Shown piece by piece: positions 15,763 through 23,442 of a stretch of DNA of 36,661 bases; within the stretch, counting starts at the first letter, position 1; every line of letters begins with the position of its first letter. A model generated the notes under the pieces. It was not told the DNA's origin. It saw only the letters and a list, made by a program, of their open reading frames with translations, and did not search any database. The stretch is from Gammaproteobacteria bacterium (GTDB lineage Bacteria > Pseudomonadota > Gammaproteobacteria > Ga0077536). The position numbers were made by a program, and so were the translations under genes. The stretch lies in assembly GCA_009692365.1 (NCBI GenBank), contig SHZJ01000035.1, positions 1 to 36,661 on the forward strand. The letters run 5' to 3'.

Positions 15763-16196
15763 CAGAGGTCTACCTGCTTTCTTTCGTGCCCTTAGCCTAC
15801 ACCGCAAACCGCCACCGGCAGCAGCAGCCAGCAACCAGAAGAATACCCGCTTGAGCTCATGGTCGGCAGCCATTGTGAGGATTGACTTCACCCCGATGCC
15901 AAGCGTGTTCACTGCCCTGTTGGGACCGTGAACCCGCCCGCCGGTCGCCGTTTTGAGGGCCATGGGCGACCGGCGCGGTGCGCCCGCGCATTCGGCGACG
16001 GCGCGCTCACGCTGGATTCTCGGCCAGCCAGGACCCTCTGCCACCAGTGAGCAACTGGCGTCGGGCGCCGCCTGCCGCCGGCTAAAGCCTGAGTGCTAGG
16101 GTGCCGCGCAGCAGCATGGGGTCAGGGTCGCAGAACTGCACCCGACGGACATCAGCGCGTAGCCTGATCCCCGCGCGCTGTTCGCCACGCCCGCAC
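15763..16196. other. Gene-free stretch before the PHA locus
   Basis: No frame in this 434-base stretch looks convincingly coding. It holds the upstream region of the anchored hydrolase and the 3' flank of the PadR gene. I see no clear promoter or terminator. Confidence 0.5.
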
Positions 16197-16577
16197 TCAC
16201 GGTGGGCGGCCGCGGCGGGTCGCGGGACGCGTGCTGGGCGGGGCGGCGTTGAGCAGCAGTTCCAGGCCTTTACGTTGGACGTCGAGGATGGCCAGCCAGT
16301 GCTGCAGGAAGCTCAGCCCGTTCGGGGTGACTGTGTACATGCGGCGTGCGGGGCCTTCGGCGGCGGTATCCCAGTGCGACGAGACCAGCCCAAGACTTTC
16401 CATCTGACGCAGCGCGCGATAGATCGAGCCCTTGTTAAAGTCACCGAAACCAGCCGCTTCTAGGCGTTGCACGAGGTCGTAGCCATAGGCAGACCAGCCT
16501 TTCAGGAGCGCCAGCAGGTGGGCGGTCAGCATGTCGCCGCTGGGGCGCGGCCCCGGAGGTGGTTGTAGTGTGGACAT
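16197..16577 (-). CDS. PadR-family regulator, PhaQ-like
   Basis: A 126-residue winged-helix repressor. The core is LTAHLLALLKGWSAYGYDLV, FNKGSIYRALRQMESLGLVS and GPARRMYTVTPNG, the standard PadR helix-turn-helix and wing. A dimerising C-terminal helix follows (FLQHWLAILDVQRKGLELLL). I start at ATG 16577 because CAGGAG lies about seven bases upstream. A GTG seven codons earlier is less good. The gene is divergent from a phasin gene in a PHA locus, as expected of PhaQ, the PHB-responsive PadR repressor described in Bacillus. It probably represses the phasin promoter until polymer forms. The role is inferred from context; PadR proteins as such bind many ligands. Confidence 0.75.
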   Translation of the reverse strand: MSTLQPPPGPRPSGDMLTAHLLALLKGWSAYGYDLVQRLEAAGFGDFNKGSIYRALRQMESLGLVSSHWDTAAEGPARRMYTVTPNGLSFLQHWLAILDVQRKGLELLLNAAPPSTRPATRRGRPP

Positions 16578-16622
16578 TTCTGGCTCCTGAATGGGCACTC
16601 CCCGCGGGCGTGTCGCTTTATT

Positions 16623-16664
16623 GTAGCGCTACTTGTTGACACCTAGGTTCAAAATGCATATAGA
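16623..16664 (+). promoter_or_regulatory. Sigma-70-type promoter of the phasin/PHA operon with an upstream palindrome
   Basis: TTGACA (16636-16641) and TATAGA (16659-16664) are spaced by exactly 17 bases, close to the consensus. Just upstream lies a perfect palindrome, GTAGCGCTAC (16623-16632), a candidate site for the divergent PadR protein. The phasin ATG follows at 16733 behind AAGGAG. Confidence 0.75.
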
Positions 16665-16732
16665 TCACCGCGTTCGTGTGCACCGCAGCATAATATGTCA
16701 CTATCTGCCCAGTTGTTCTTAAGGAGACTTCC

Positions 16733-17167
16733 ATGACCACCACCCAGAATGCCCGCAGCAAAGCTGCCAAAGACGCCACTAACCCAGCCGCCCAGGCCTT
16801 GAACAATTACCTCGATGCCCTGGCGAGCGGCCACGAGCAATTGGCCGCCAGCCTAAAATGCGGCCGGGCCCGCGCCCAGCGCGTCACAGAAGAAGTCAGC
16901 GAAATCTTGGTGGCGGGCCAACGCGATGCGCTAGCCATTGCGCGCCAACTCTGCGACCAACCTGGCGACCTCCGCGCCACCGCCAAGCTGGTCATGGACG
17001 CGGTGACTGCCGCCCAAGAACGCGCGCTGAAGTTCGGCAAGCTCGTCTATGAGGAGCAGGCCGAAGCGGGTAGCGAAGCCCAAAAACTCTGGGCCAACGC
17101 AGCCGGCACCCTGAGCTCCGGCGCGGGCGTTCGGCCGTTTGCCGGCTGGTTCACCCAAGCCGCCTAG
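16733..17167 (+). CDS. Phasin-like PHA granule protein
   Basis: A 144-residue, almost wholly helical protein rich in Ala, Gln and Glu with no Trp until near the end. Examples are NNYLDALASGHEQLAASLK, RVTEEVSEILVAGQRDALAI and LVMDAVTAAQERALKFGKLV. This is the amphipathic, coiled-coil-prone pattern of phasins, which coat PHA granules in the cytoplasm. Size fits. AAGGAGA lies about eight bases before the ATG and a near-consensus promoter lies 70 bases upstream, so strong expression is expected. Hairpin-forming GC-rich sequence at 17181-17210, between it and the next gene, may lower expression of the downstream genes. The assignment rests on composition plus location, with no catalytic motif to confirm it. 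Confidence 0.75.
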   Translation: MTTTQNARSKAAKDATNPAAQALNNYLDALASGHEQLAASLKCGRARAQRVTEEVSEILVAGQRDALAIARQLCDQPGDLRATAKLVMDAVTAAQERALKFGKLVYEEQAEAGSEAQKLWANAAGTLSSGAGVRPFAGWFTQAA

Positions 17168-17239
17168 CACACTTCGTCGGGGCGCCCTGCGTCAGCGTGG
17201 CGCGCAGGCCGCGCGCAACGCAACCTCCAGTGAGGGGTG

Positions 17240-18109
17240 ATGGACGCTAGCGAACCGCAGGGGCAAGAAGAGGATGCGGGGGGCGCTGCCTTCAACAATC
17301 CCTTTGCCTACGATCCGGCGGTGCAGGCCACGCTCACGCCCCTGTGGCGGGAGGTCGCGTGGGCGGCCGATTGGGTAAAGCTCAGGTGCTCGCCGGTGTA
17401 CTGCGGCACGGGTGTGCCGCGTGGCCAAGGCGAAGCGGTGCTGCTCATTCCCGGCTTTATGGCGGGTGATTTCCTGATGTTGGAGCTGCAAGGCTGGCTA
17501 AAGCGCATTGGCTATCGGCCCTATTTGTCCAATATTGTCTGGAACAACGATTGTCCTGACCGCACGGCGCGCACGTTGGCACAGCGCCTCGCGCGCATTA
17601 GCGACGAATGCGGGATGCGCGTGCGTGTGGTGGGGCATAGTCTGGGCGGCATGTTGGCCAAGAGCTTGGTGCAGGACCACCCCCAGCTGGTCGACCGCAT
17701 CATCACACTGGGCTCCCCGCATCGCTCCTTCGTGAAAGCACATCCGGCGGTGGTGGGTGTGTGGAACCAACTCAAGCGGGCGCAAAGCGGCTTGATCGGG
17801 CGCAACCTGCGGGCCTCTTGCGGGACGGGGCACTGCTTGTGTCCGTTCGTGAAGAATCTGTTAGACCCGCAGCCCCGCGCGGTCGCGCAGTTCTCGGTGT
17901 ATTCCCGCAACGACGGGGTGGCCGATTGGTCTAGCTGCATCGAGGCGGATGCCGAGGCCAACACCGAAGTGCGCAGTACGCATATCGGGATGATTTTCAA
18001 CCCAGAGGTTTATCGCGCGATCGCGCAGCGACTAGCCCAGAGCGTGGTCGGTGGACGCACCGCGACCAGCGATGGGCAGGCACATTCCAAGGAGCATGCA
18101 AATGAATGA
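17240..18109 (+). CDS. Lipase-like alpha/beta hydrolase in the PHA operon
   Basis: A 289-residue serine hydrolase. The elbow is VVGHSLGG with Ser134, Asp225 is in SRNDGVADW and His248 is in RSTHIGM. The strand VLLIPGFMAGD supplies the oxyanion hole. This matches the LipA/EstA-type triacylglycerol lipase group and not the classical PhaZ depolymerases. No signal peptide is seen, so it should act in the cytoplasm. Possible roles are intracellular PHA mobilisation or release of hydroxyacyl groups. This is inferred from its position between phasin and the synthase subunits. ATG at 17240 directly follows GAGGGG, with unusually short spacing, and a GTG lies one codon earlier. Its end overlaps the next gene by eight bases (ATGAATGA), so they are translationally coupled. 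Confidence 0.75.
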   Translation: MDASEPQGQEEDAGGAAFNNPFAYDPAVQATLTPLWREVAWAADWVKLRCSPVYCGTGVPRGQGEAVLLIPGFMAGDFLMLELQGWLKRIGYRPYLSNIVWNNDCPDRTARTLAQRLARISDECGMRVRVVGHSLGGMLAKSLVQDHPQLVDRIITLGSPHRSFVKAHPAVVGVWNQLKRAQSGLIGRNLRASCGTGHCLCPFVKNLLDPQPRAVAQFSVYSRNDGVADWSSCIEADAEANTEVRSTHIGMIFNPEVYRAIAQRLAQSVVGGRTATSDGQAHSKEHANE

Positions 18110-18488
18110 CGACGACCAGCTCAACCCCGTGCGGTTATGGCGGGAGTGGTTCGTGAAATCCGAAAAGGCCTGGAGTCAGTCGCTCACCGACATGATGGGC
18201 GACGAGCGCTTCTCTAAAGGCATGGGCCGCTACATGCAGGAGGCGCTGCACACGCATCGGATGTTCAGTGAATCGATGGCGCAGTATCTGGCCAATCTCA
18301 ATCTACCCTCGCGACAAGATATTTTGGACCTCGGCGACCGCCTAGGGCAGGTGGAAGACGCGCTCGCGGCGGTGCAGGTTGAACTGCGCGAAGTCCGCAC
18401 GCGGCTCGCCCAAGGGGTTAATGTGGCGCCCGCTGCAACCGCCACGCAACGGCCGGCACGCACCAGGCGTCCGCCGGAGCAAATCTAA
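18102..18488 (+). CDS. Short PHA synthase subunit, PhaE/PhaR-like
   Basis: A 128-residue protein with no catalytic motif. The telling part is YLANLNLPSRQDILDLGDRL followed by a coiled-coil stretch to LREVRTRLAQ. This resembles the C-terminal end of PhaE, the partner of class III PHA synthases, and also the shorter PhaR of class IV synthases. PhaE is usually about 350 residues, so this one is much shorter and nearer to PhaR in size. The start is ATG 18102, with AAGGAG eight bases upstream. An in-frame ATG at 18096 is too close to that site. It lies one base before phaC, so the two should be made in step and form the synthase complex at the granule surface. Confidence 0.75.
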   Translation: MNDDDQLNPVRLWREWFVKSEKAWSQSLTDMMGDERFSKGMGRYMQEALHTHRMFSESMAQYLANLNLPSRQDILDLGDRLGQVEDALAAVQVELREVRTRLAQGVNVAPAATATQRPARTRRPPEQI

Positions 18489-18489
18489 G

Positions 18490-19605
18490 ATGGCCACGCG
18501 CCGCGCACCGGCCTCGCGACCCCTCGTCACGCCGGCTATTTCGCAAGAGGAAATCGATCGGCAAGTGCAGCGTGCGGTCGAGCGCACGCTTGCCCGCAAC
18601 ATCCCGGGGCTGCGCCTGCCGGCGCCGGAACTGGATATCGAGGTTGGGCAAACGCCGAAGGAGCTGGTGTATGCGCGCGAAACCCTGCGCCTGTATCACT
18701 ACCGGCCCCTGCTGGATGAAATCTATCGGGTGCCGGTGCTGATCATCATGTCGCCGGTGTCGCGGGGCTACATTTTAGATTTGGCGGCGGGGCAGAGCTT
18801 TGTGGAGTACCTCGTACTGCAGGGTTACGACGTCTACATGATCGATTGGGTCGCACCGCGCCGCGAGCACGCGGCGCTGGGTATCGAAGCCTTTGTGTGC
18901 GAGATGATCAACGAGGCCATGGAGCACGTTGCCGCCGACTGCGGCGAGTCTGACCTAACGGTCATCGGCTATTGTTTAGGGGGTCTGTTGGCCTGTTTGC
19001 ACGCGGCGCTTTATCCGCGCAGCGGCCTAAAAAACCTCGTGTGCTTTACTACCCCGGTGAACGCGGATGGGATGACGCTCTACAAACAGTGGGTCAACAG
19101 CAAGGCGTTTGATATCGACCGCCTGGTCGCTGAACTTGGGATCATCCCCGGCGAAATGATCAACGCTTCCATTCAAGCGCTCCGCCCACTCCAACGCAGA
19201 GCCAACCAGTTGCAGCTGCTCAATAACGTCGATAACGACGCCTTTGTGAAAGCCAACCTACGTTTTGACCGCTGGGCGGCCGACCAGTTAGCGTTACCCG
19301 GCCAGTTCACGCGTGAGTTTGTGCGGGACTTTCTCCGCGGCAATCAGCTCATGGACGGCACCTTCCACGTGGGTGACAAAGCAATCGATCTCGGTCAAAT
19401 TCGGCTGCCGTTTCTCCACGTCGCCGCGGAGTACGACCACATCGTGCCCACGGCGGCCTCGCGCGATCTCATTGGGCTGGTCGGTAGCAAAGACAAGCAA
19501 GAGATCATCATCAAGGGTGGGCATGTCAGTTTGGTGGCCGGCGGCAACGCTGTTTACCGCCTCTGGCCGCAGCTCGACCGCTGGCTGAGCACGCGCTCGG
19601 TCTAG
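18490..19605 (+). CDS. phaC: Poly(3-hydroxyalkanoate) synthase, class III/IV catalytic subunit
   Basis: It polymerises (R)-3-hydroxyacyl-CoA into PHA at the granule surface. The 371-residue protein has the modified lipase box GYCLGG with Cys162, then Asp316 in AEYDHIVP and His345 in GGHVSLVAGG. The spacing (154 and 29) is nearly that of the Allochromatium PhaC triad (149, 302, 331). Length fits class III/IV subunits (about 355-370), not the ~590-residue class I enzymes. MIDWVAPRREHAAL and CFTTPVNADGM are further family stretches. The start is ATG 18490, one base after the stop of the PhaE/PhaR-like gene. The ~40-residue N-terminal extension is Arg-rich. No phaA or phaB gene is present in the window. 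Confidence 0.95.
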   Translation: MATRRAPASRPLVTPAISQEEIDRQVQRAVERTLARNIPGLRLPAPELDIEVGQTPKELVYARETLRLYHYRPLLDEIYRVPVLIIMSPVSRGYILDLAAGQSFVEYLVLQGYDVYMIDWVAPRREHAALGIEAFVCEMINEAMEHVAADCGESDLTVIGYCLGGLLACLHAALYPRSGLKNLVCFTTPVNADGMTLYKQWVNSKAFDIDRLVAELGIIPGEMINASIQALRPLQRRANQLQLLNNVDNDAFVKANLRFDRWAADQLALPGQFTREFVRDFLRGNQLMDGTFHVGDKAIDLGQIRLPFLHVAAEYDHIVPTAASRDLIGLVGSKDKQEIIIKGGHVSLVAGGNAVYRLWPQLDRWLSTRSV

Positions 19606-19660
19606 CGGCGGCCGTCACCCACTTTAACTTTCGCATCCACACCCATAGGAGAAATCGCTC

Positions 19661-20260
19661 ATGTCGCAAGCCCGCGTTGCCGAGGCATGGAAGCATTACC
19701 CACTGCAGGTCAAACTGCACGGCAAGCCATTCACGGTTCGAGCCATGACGCTCGACGATGGCGACGCCTTGCAGGCCTTCGCCCTCGAATTACCACCGCA
19801 CGATTTGCTGTTTATGCGCCGAGACATCACGAAATCGGCCGGCATCGGCCGCTGGCTAGACGCCGTGCGACGCGGCGCCATGTACAGTATTTTATGCGAA
19901 GACTCGCATGGGATTGCCGGTTACTCCTCGCTCCATCTGACCGAGCTCGACTGGTCCGCCCACGTCGCCGACCTGCGCGTGGCGAGCGCGGACCGGGCGC
20001 GGGGTTTGGGATTGGGGCGGCTGTTGACCCGGGAGGCGTTCAATATGGCGCTGGCACTGGGCATCGAAAAAGTCGTGGCGCGCATGACGACCGACCAGCG
20101 CGGCGCGCGCGGCCTTTTTCAAGAGCTGGGTTTTCAGCCCGAGGCCTTGCTGAAGGATGAAGTGAAGGACCGCTCGGGTGAATACCACGACCTGCTGATC
20201 ATGGCCTGCGATGTAGAGACTTTTCAGGCGCAGCGGCGCGCGTTTGGTGTCACGGCCTGA
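19661..20260 (+). CDS. GNAT-family N-acetyltransferase
   Basis: A 199-residue single GNAT domain. The acetyl-CoA pyrophosphate loop is RARGLGLGRLL (about 112-122), preceded by the strand SAHVADLRVASAD. It is followed by ALGIEKVVARMTTDQRGARGLFQELGF, the usual motif B with the Asn/Asp-Gln-x-A-x-x-L-Y-x-x-x-GF-like element. The N-terminal part FTVRAMTLDDGDALQAF is the common GNAT opening. A good AGGAGA ribosome site precedes the ATG. The acceptor cannot be told. It follows phaC by 55 bases on the same strand with no terminator seen, so read-through from the PHA operon is possible. Confidence 0.88.
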   Translation: MSQARVAEAWKHYPLQVKLHGKPFTVRAMTLDDGDALQAFALELPPHDLLFMRRDITKSAGIGRWLDAVRRGAMYSILCEDSHGIAGYSSLHLTELDWSAHVADLRVASADRARGLGLGRLLTREAFNMALALGIEKVVARMTTDQRGARGLFQELGFQPEALLKDEVKDRSGEYHDLLIMACDVETFQAQRRAFGVTA

Positions 20261-20294
20261 GCCGTCACGGCGATGGCCCGGTGCCCAGCGCGGG

Positions 20295-20331
20295 ACAAGA
20301 AAACGCGGCACCTAGCTTGCAGGTACCGCGT
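20295..20331 (-). terminator. Rho-independent terminator of the minus-strand LLM gene
   Basis: On the minus strand ACGCGGTACCT (from 20331) pairs with AGGTGCCGCGT (to 20303) around a 7-base loop, with one G-U pair. A T-rich run (complement of 20295-20302) follows. It lies 43 bases beyond the stop of the 20374-21414 gene. It may also stop transcription from the converging GNAT gene. Confidence 0.75.
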
Positions 20332-20373
20332 CAGCGCGCTTCTCAATGGGGTCAGAAGCGCACGCTAGGCCGG

Positions 20374-21414
20374 TTACTTGCGAAACAGCGGGATCACCTC
20401 TTTGGCGAACAAGCCCATGCTGGTGCGAATATCATGCGGCGCGATCCCCGGCAGGGCGGTGGCGCACACCATGTGGGTGAGCCGGCCCCGCTTGGTGTAG
20501 TCGTCGATCATTTCGGCGGCATCTTTCGGCGTGCCCACAATGGCGTCCTCACCAAAGAAGCTGAAGGCCTGCTTGCTGATCATCTCCTCGACGCTGGGAA
20601 TGCCGGCCAGTGCGTTTTCATCGCCCGGCTGGTCGCCCGCTTCGGCAAACCATTTGGCGTAGCAGGTGGTCATGTAGTGCAAAGGCTTGGCGGCAATTTC
20701 CCAAGCTTGCTCGCGGCTTTGCGCCACAAAGACCGCGCGCAGCTGCGCGATATTGAAGTTCCGGGGATTACGCCCGTGCTTGATCAAGGCGCTATCGTAG
20801 ATTTTGTCGAGGGCGCTGGGACCAACGGCCTGAAAATGGAAGCCCATGCGGGCAGCCCGCTCGATCGCTTTCGGCGCAATGGCACCGAGCCACAGCGGAG
20901 GATGCGGGCGCTGGAGGGCGGGCGGCACGATTTGAATATTTTTCAGCTTGCTGAACTTACCGTCGATGGTGACGGATTCGCCGCTGAGTAGGCGTTGGAT
21001 GACCGCGATGCCTTCTTGCAGACGCGCGCCCCGCTCGGAGGACGAAATGCCCTGATCGTCGAACTCCCCCGGACGATAGCCCAAGCCCACGCCGAGCTCG
21101 AAACGGCCGTTGGAGATGAGGTCGACGGTGGCGGTATCCTCAGCGAGGCGTACCGGGTTGTGCAAAGGCAACAAGACGAGGAAGGTGCCGATGCGGATAT
21201 GCGTGGTTCGGCTGGCAACCGCCGCGGCGATGGGCAGCAGCGAAGGCGAGTAACCATCGTCAACGAAGTGATGCTCGGTTAACCACGCGTCATCAAAGCC
21301 CATGGCTTCGGAGTCGACGATGAGGTCAAGGTGGGTGCGGTAGAGCTGTTCCCACGGCACCTGGGCAAAGGCGGGATTACGAAACGGCCAAAGAACGCCA
21401 AAGCGTAGACTCAT
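20374..21414 (-). CDS. LLM class flavin-dependent oxidoreductase
   Basis: A 346-residue luciferase-like TIM barrel. Key text: MGFDDAWLTEHHFVDDGYSP (38-57), RTTHIRIGTFLVLLPLHNPV, NGRFELGVGLGYRPGEFD and PPLWLGAIAPKAIERAARMG. These match the common F420- or FMN-dependent LLM monooxygenase/dehydrogenase subgroup in size and motif order. The substrate is unknown. It appears to be a single-gene unit: a terminator follows at 20295 and it is divergent from rlmJ. The 137-base shared upstream region carries an imperfect inverted repeat, GCTAT...ATAGC (21472-21490), which could be a regulatory site. Confidence 0.87.
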   Translation of the reverse strand: MSLRFGVLWPFRNPAFAQVPWEQLYRTHLDLIVDSEAMGFDDAWLTEHHFVDDGYSPSLLPIAAAVASRTTHIRIGTFLVLLPLHNPVRLAEDTATVDLISNGRFELGVGLGYRPGEFDDQGISSSERGARLQEGIAVIQRLLSGESVTIDGKFSKLKNIQIVPPALQRPHPPLWLGAIAPKAIERAARMGFHFQAVGPSALDKIYDSALIKHGRNPRNFNIAQLRAVFVAQSREQAWEIAAKPLHYMTTCYAKWFAEAGDQPGDENALAGIPSVEEMISKQAFSFFGEDAIVGTPKDAAEMIDDYTKRGRLTHMVCATALPGIAPHDIRTSMGLFAKEVIPLFRK

Positions 21415-21551
21415 GGGGGCACTTCCTTATAGTAGGGGCAGGTTAGGCTCGCTGGTAACAGCGCCCGAGATGCTATACCGCAGGGATAGCTTGGGTAAAT
21501 AGAAACAATCGCCCGCGCCCGCGGCGCTCAAAAAAACGGTAACTTAATCTC

Positions 21552-22382
21552 GTGCTGGGCTATCGCCATATTTTTCACGCCGGTAATCACGCCGACATTC
21601 TCAAACACGCAGTGCTCACCTTGACGCTGCAGGCCTTGCTGCGCAAGGACAAGCCTTTTGTGTATATCGACACGCACGCCGGTCCCGGCCGCTATGCGCT
21701 GGACGATGTGCGGGCCTTGCGCACCGGGGAGTTTCAGGACGGCATTGGCCGTTGGTGGTCAGCCACGCCTAGCGCCGCCGCGCTCGCGCCGCTGTTGTCT
21801 ATCGTGCACGCGCTTAATCCGGACGGCAGCCTGCGGCATTATCCGGGTTCGCCGCTCATCGCCCAGCGCTTGCTGAGGCCCAGCGACCGCATGGTGCTGA
21901 TCGAGTTACACCCCACCGACCATCAGGCTTTGAATTTAGCGTTTGGCGGGGCGAGCGCGGTCAAAGTCGAACACGGCGATGCTTTCGAGCGCCTGAAAGC
22001 CTATCTGCCGCCACCCGAACGCCGGGGCCTGGTCCTCATCGACCCACCCTACGAGCTCAAGAGCGATTACAGCCGGGCGGTAGAACTGCTGGTGGACGCT
22101 CATCGCCGCTGGGCGACCGGGGTTTATTTATTGTGGTTCCCCGTGCTCTCCCGCTTGGCGGCGCAGCGCTTTGTCGAACGCCTCGCGGCCACCGGCATTC
22201 CGCGTCAACTGTGCGTGGAATATCTGCCCCATGCGGAAGGCCCGGGGGTCAATCTGCAGGGCTCGGGGATGGTGCTGATCAATCCGCCTTTTAAGCTGGA
22301 TGTCGCGCTGGCCGCCTTGACGCTGGTACTCGGTGCAGCCGTGCCTGGGCGCAGCCGCCTGCGCTGGACGGTGCCGGAATAA
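21552..22382 (+). CDS. rlmJ: 23S rRNA (adenine2030-N6)-methyltransferase
   Basis: It methylates N6 of A2030 in 23S rRNA before ribosome assembly, using S-adenosylmethionine. The 276-residue protein opens with MLGYRHIFHAGNHADILKH, nearly the E. coli start, from a GTG codon at 21552. The catalytic DPPYE motif begins at Asp164, the same number as in E. coli. IDTHAGPGRY (39-48) is the SAM-binding loop and GSGMVLINPPF lies near the end. This housekeeping enzyme is typical of gamma- and betaproteobacteria and is the best taxonomic clue in the window. It stands alone among catabolic genes. Confidence 0.95.
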   Translation: MLGYRHIFHAGNHADILKHAVLTLTLQALLRKDKPFVYIDTHAGPGRYALDDVRALRTGEFQDGIGRWWSATPSAAALAPLLSIVHALNPDGSLRHYPGSPLIAQRLLRPSDRMVLIELHPTDHQALNLAFGGASAVKVEHGDAFERLKAYLPPPERRGLVLIDPPYELKSDYSRAVELLVDAHRRWATGVYLLWFPVLSRLAAQRFVERLAATGIPRQLCVEYLPHAEGPGVNLQGSGMVLINPPFKLDVALAALTLVLGAAVPGRSRLRWTVPE

Positions 22383-22396
22383 GCCCTAGAGCACAG

Positions 22397-22414
22397 GCGG
22401 CGCGCTGGCCGCCC
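22397..22414. terminator. Hairpin between convergent rlmJ and esterase genes
   Basis: GGCGGC (22397-22402) pairs with GCCGCC (22409-22414) around GCGCTG in the 48-base gap between two converging stop codons. There is no T-run, so the terminator role is inferred from position only. Confidence 0.3.
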
Positions 22415-22430
22415 GTCTCGCCAAGCTGGC

Positions 22431-23336
22431 TTAGAGCCCGAGTCTAGGCTGCAACCAAGCGGCTATGCGGCTGACCGCCAAATCGGCCTGCGGCAGATAA
22501 CCCGCGCAAATCTGGAAGATGTGCTGCATTTCCGGGTAGATTTCCAACTTCACTTCAACGCCCGCATCCAGCGCGCGATGGGCTAGGCGCACCGAGTCAT
22601 CGAGCAGCGTTTCCTCATCACCCACCTGAATGTACAGCGGTGCGATGCCCCGCAGGTCCGCGTAGTGCGGCGAGGCATAGGGATCGCGCGAACTGTGCGT
22701 GCCCAGAAACAGCGGCGCGAGCTGCTGGACGCCGACTTTTTGCACGCACATGTCGAGCGCAGCACGCGTGAGCATGGACTCCCCGGTGGCTTCCATATCC
22801 GTCCACGGCGACATCGGCACCGCGCCGGCCGGCTGCGGTAGGCCTTCGTCACGCGCTTTCAGCAAGGCGGCCACGACCAGCCCACCGCCGGCGGAGTCGC
22901 CCGAGAACGCGATGTTCTGGGGCATGATCCCCTGCGCTAGTAACCAGCGATAAGCCGCGATTGCATCGTTCACCGGTGCCGGATGGGGGTGCTCGGGGGC
23001 TAGACGATAGTCCAGCACGAGCGCGCGGCAGCCAATGGCTTTGGCCATATGCCCGGCCAGCCGCCGGTGGGTCGCCGCCGAGCAAAACACATAGCCGCCG
23101 CCGTGGGTGTACTGCAAAACCCGGTCGCTGGAGCAGTGGGTCGGCGTGAGCATCAACGCTGGCACGCCGCCCGCATCCACCGACTCGGTGGCGACGCCCG
23201 CGGGTTCGCTGGTCATCTCGGCGAACACCTCGGCATCTACGCGCATATCGGCCAAGGTAGCGCCGGGGTTGCTCAAAACTTTCTCATTGAATTTGCGGTA
23301 CGCGTCGCGCAAATCTTGGGGGGTCCGGATGCTCAT
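22431..23336 (-). CDS. Alpha/beta hydrolase of the hormone-sensitive-lipase (family IV) type
   Basis: A 301-residue carboxylesterase. The family IV oxyanion motif HGGGYVF begins at His78, and the nucleophile is Ser148 in SGDSAGGGLV. The acid loop is VGDEETLLDD and His272 is in PEMQHIF. DYRLAPEHPHPA (109-120) is a further hallmark. The role is hydrolysis of short to medium acyl esters, or lactones, in the cytoplasm. Start: ATG 23336 with GGAGG seven bases upstream. The frame continues open upstream over the ABC gene start, but that is not used. It is divergent from the ABC exporter, whose start lies 106 bases away. The substrate is not known. Confidence 0.9.
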   Translation of the reverse strand: MSIRTPQDLRDAYRKFNEKVLSNPGATLADMRVDAEVFAEMTSEPAGVATESVDAGGVPALMLTPTHCSSDRVLQYTHGGGYVFCSAATHRRLAGHMAKAIGCRALVLDYRLAPEHPHPAPVNDAIAAYRWLLAQGIMPQNIAFSGDSAGGGLVVAALLKARDEGLPQPAGAVPMSPWTDMEATGESMLTRAALDMCVQKVGVQQLAPLFLGTHSSRDPYASPHYADLRGIAPLYIQVGDEETLLDDSVRLAHRALDAGVEVKLEIYPEMQHIFQICAGYLPQADLAVSRIAAWLQPRLGL

Positions 23337-23442
23337 GGAATTTCCTCCACTGTAGGTCGTTGTTGGGGTGGCCGCCGGGGCGGCGCGCGCGTGACGTGCG
23401 ACCACCACTATACAAGCCCTGTGTACGGATGCAGCGCCGGTT

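Noticed and set aside
18096..18098. Alternative ATG for the PhaE/PhaR-like gene
   Set aside because: It is only one or two bases from the AAGGAG site. The ATG at 18102 has normal spacing.
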